DNA of 5,791 bases from positions 1 to 5,791 of the forward strand of contig CAJTRO010000085.1 of assembly GCA_910579015.1 (NCBI GenBank), read 5' to 3'. The stretch is from an uncultured Dorea sp. GTDB taxonomy: Bacteria; Bacillota_A; Clostridia; Lachnospirales; Lachnospiraceae. Below are positions 5,739 through 5,791 of the stretch, piece by piece. How positions within the stretch are numbered: the first letter of the stretch is position 1; each line of letters opens with the position of its first letter. Position numbers and translations under genes: made by a program. Under the pieces are notes generated by a model. That model worked only from the letters and a program-made list of their open reading frames with translations. It made no database searches and was not told where the DNA came from.

Positions 5739-5791
5739 TACATATATAGTAAATACTATATATTTTTTACCAATATATAGTATTTACTATG
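5737..5791. repeat. Right copy of 55-bp terminal direct repeat
   Basis: This copy is identical to 1-55 and in the same orientation. It carries an 18-bp perfect inverted repeat (5746-5763 with 5773-5790, 9-nt loop 5764-5772). It ends exactly at the window edge and abuts the protease promoter. If the two copies are one locus, the unit is a circle or tandem unit of 5736 bp. Confidence 0.95.
5746..5790. promoter_or_regulatory. Paired operator-like dyads upstream of the protease promoter
   Basis: Dyads ATAGTA-AA-TACTAT (5746-5759) and ATAGTA-TT-TACTAT (5777-5790) lie with centres near -50 and -81 relative to the predicted start, 31 bp apart. This is upstream of and adjacent to the -35 element, a place typical of an activator or of cooperative binding rather than simple promoter occlusion. 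The RpiR-family protein encoded in the same module is the obvious candidate binder because that family uses palindromic sites; this is inference. Confidence 0.55.

Noticed and set aside
1..5791. Small autonomous plasmid, suggested by identical ends
   Set aside because: No replication initiator, partition or mobilisation gene and no iteron array is present; the dyads are only two per end and sit at a promoter. Circularity remains possible but a plasmid is not supported.
1..5791. Insertion sequence or composite transposon bounded by the 55-bp repeats
   Set aside because: The ends are direct, not inverted, relative to each other as whole copies, no transposase or recombinase is encoded between them, and the right copy overlaps the protease -35 element.

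Overview
The window reads as accessory chromosomal sequence from a low-to-moderate GC Gram-positive anaerobe, most likely a gut Clostridia/Lachnospiraceae-type Bacillota. The signs are perfect AGGAGG ribosome binding sites, a TTGACA/TATAAT promoter style, a secreted wall-anchored subtilase with a FIVAR-like module and Pro/Thr stalk, and a MurR/RpiR-type regulator. The taxonomic call is an inference from gene style, not from a marker gene.

There are two real genes, both on the minus strand, so transcription runs from right to left. The large one (1284-5576) encodes a ~1430-residue multidomain cell-surface serine protease of family S8. Its order is signal peptide, I9 propeptide, long acidic linker, subtilisin domain with a PA insertion, Fn3-like region, FIVAR-like helical module, Pro/Thr stalk, and a divergent sortase-type C-terminus. 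After a hairpin terminator candidate, a smaller gene (204-1055) with its own promoter encodes a 283-residue RpiR-family regulator (HTH plus SIS sugar-phosphate-sensing domain).

The intergenic ends are very AT-rich and carry the most interesting structure. The first 55 bases and the last 55 bases are identical. Each copy holds two 14-bp dyads of the form ATAGTA-nn-TACTAT, 31 bp apart centre to centre (about three helical turns) and in opposite orientation, so together they form a perfect 18-bp inverted repeat. At the right end this pair sits immediately upstream of the -35 hexamer of the protease promoter, where an activator or cooperative regulator would bind. A third, near-matching dyad overlaps the stop codon of the regulator gene.

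The simplest working model is a self-contained module: the RpiR-family protein senses a phosphosugar and controls the surface protease through the paired dyads. The terminal 55-bp identity has three readings: a circular or tandemly repeated 5736-bp unit, a second gene just beyond the left edge under the same operator, or an assembler k-mer overlap. The sequence alone does not decide between them. No replication gene, transposase, tRNA, rRNA or CRISPR array was seen.
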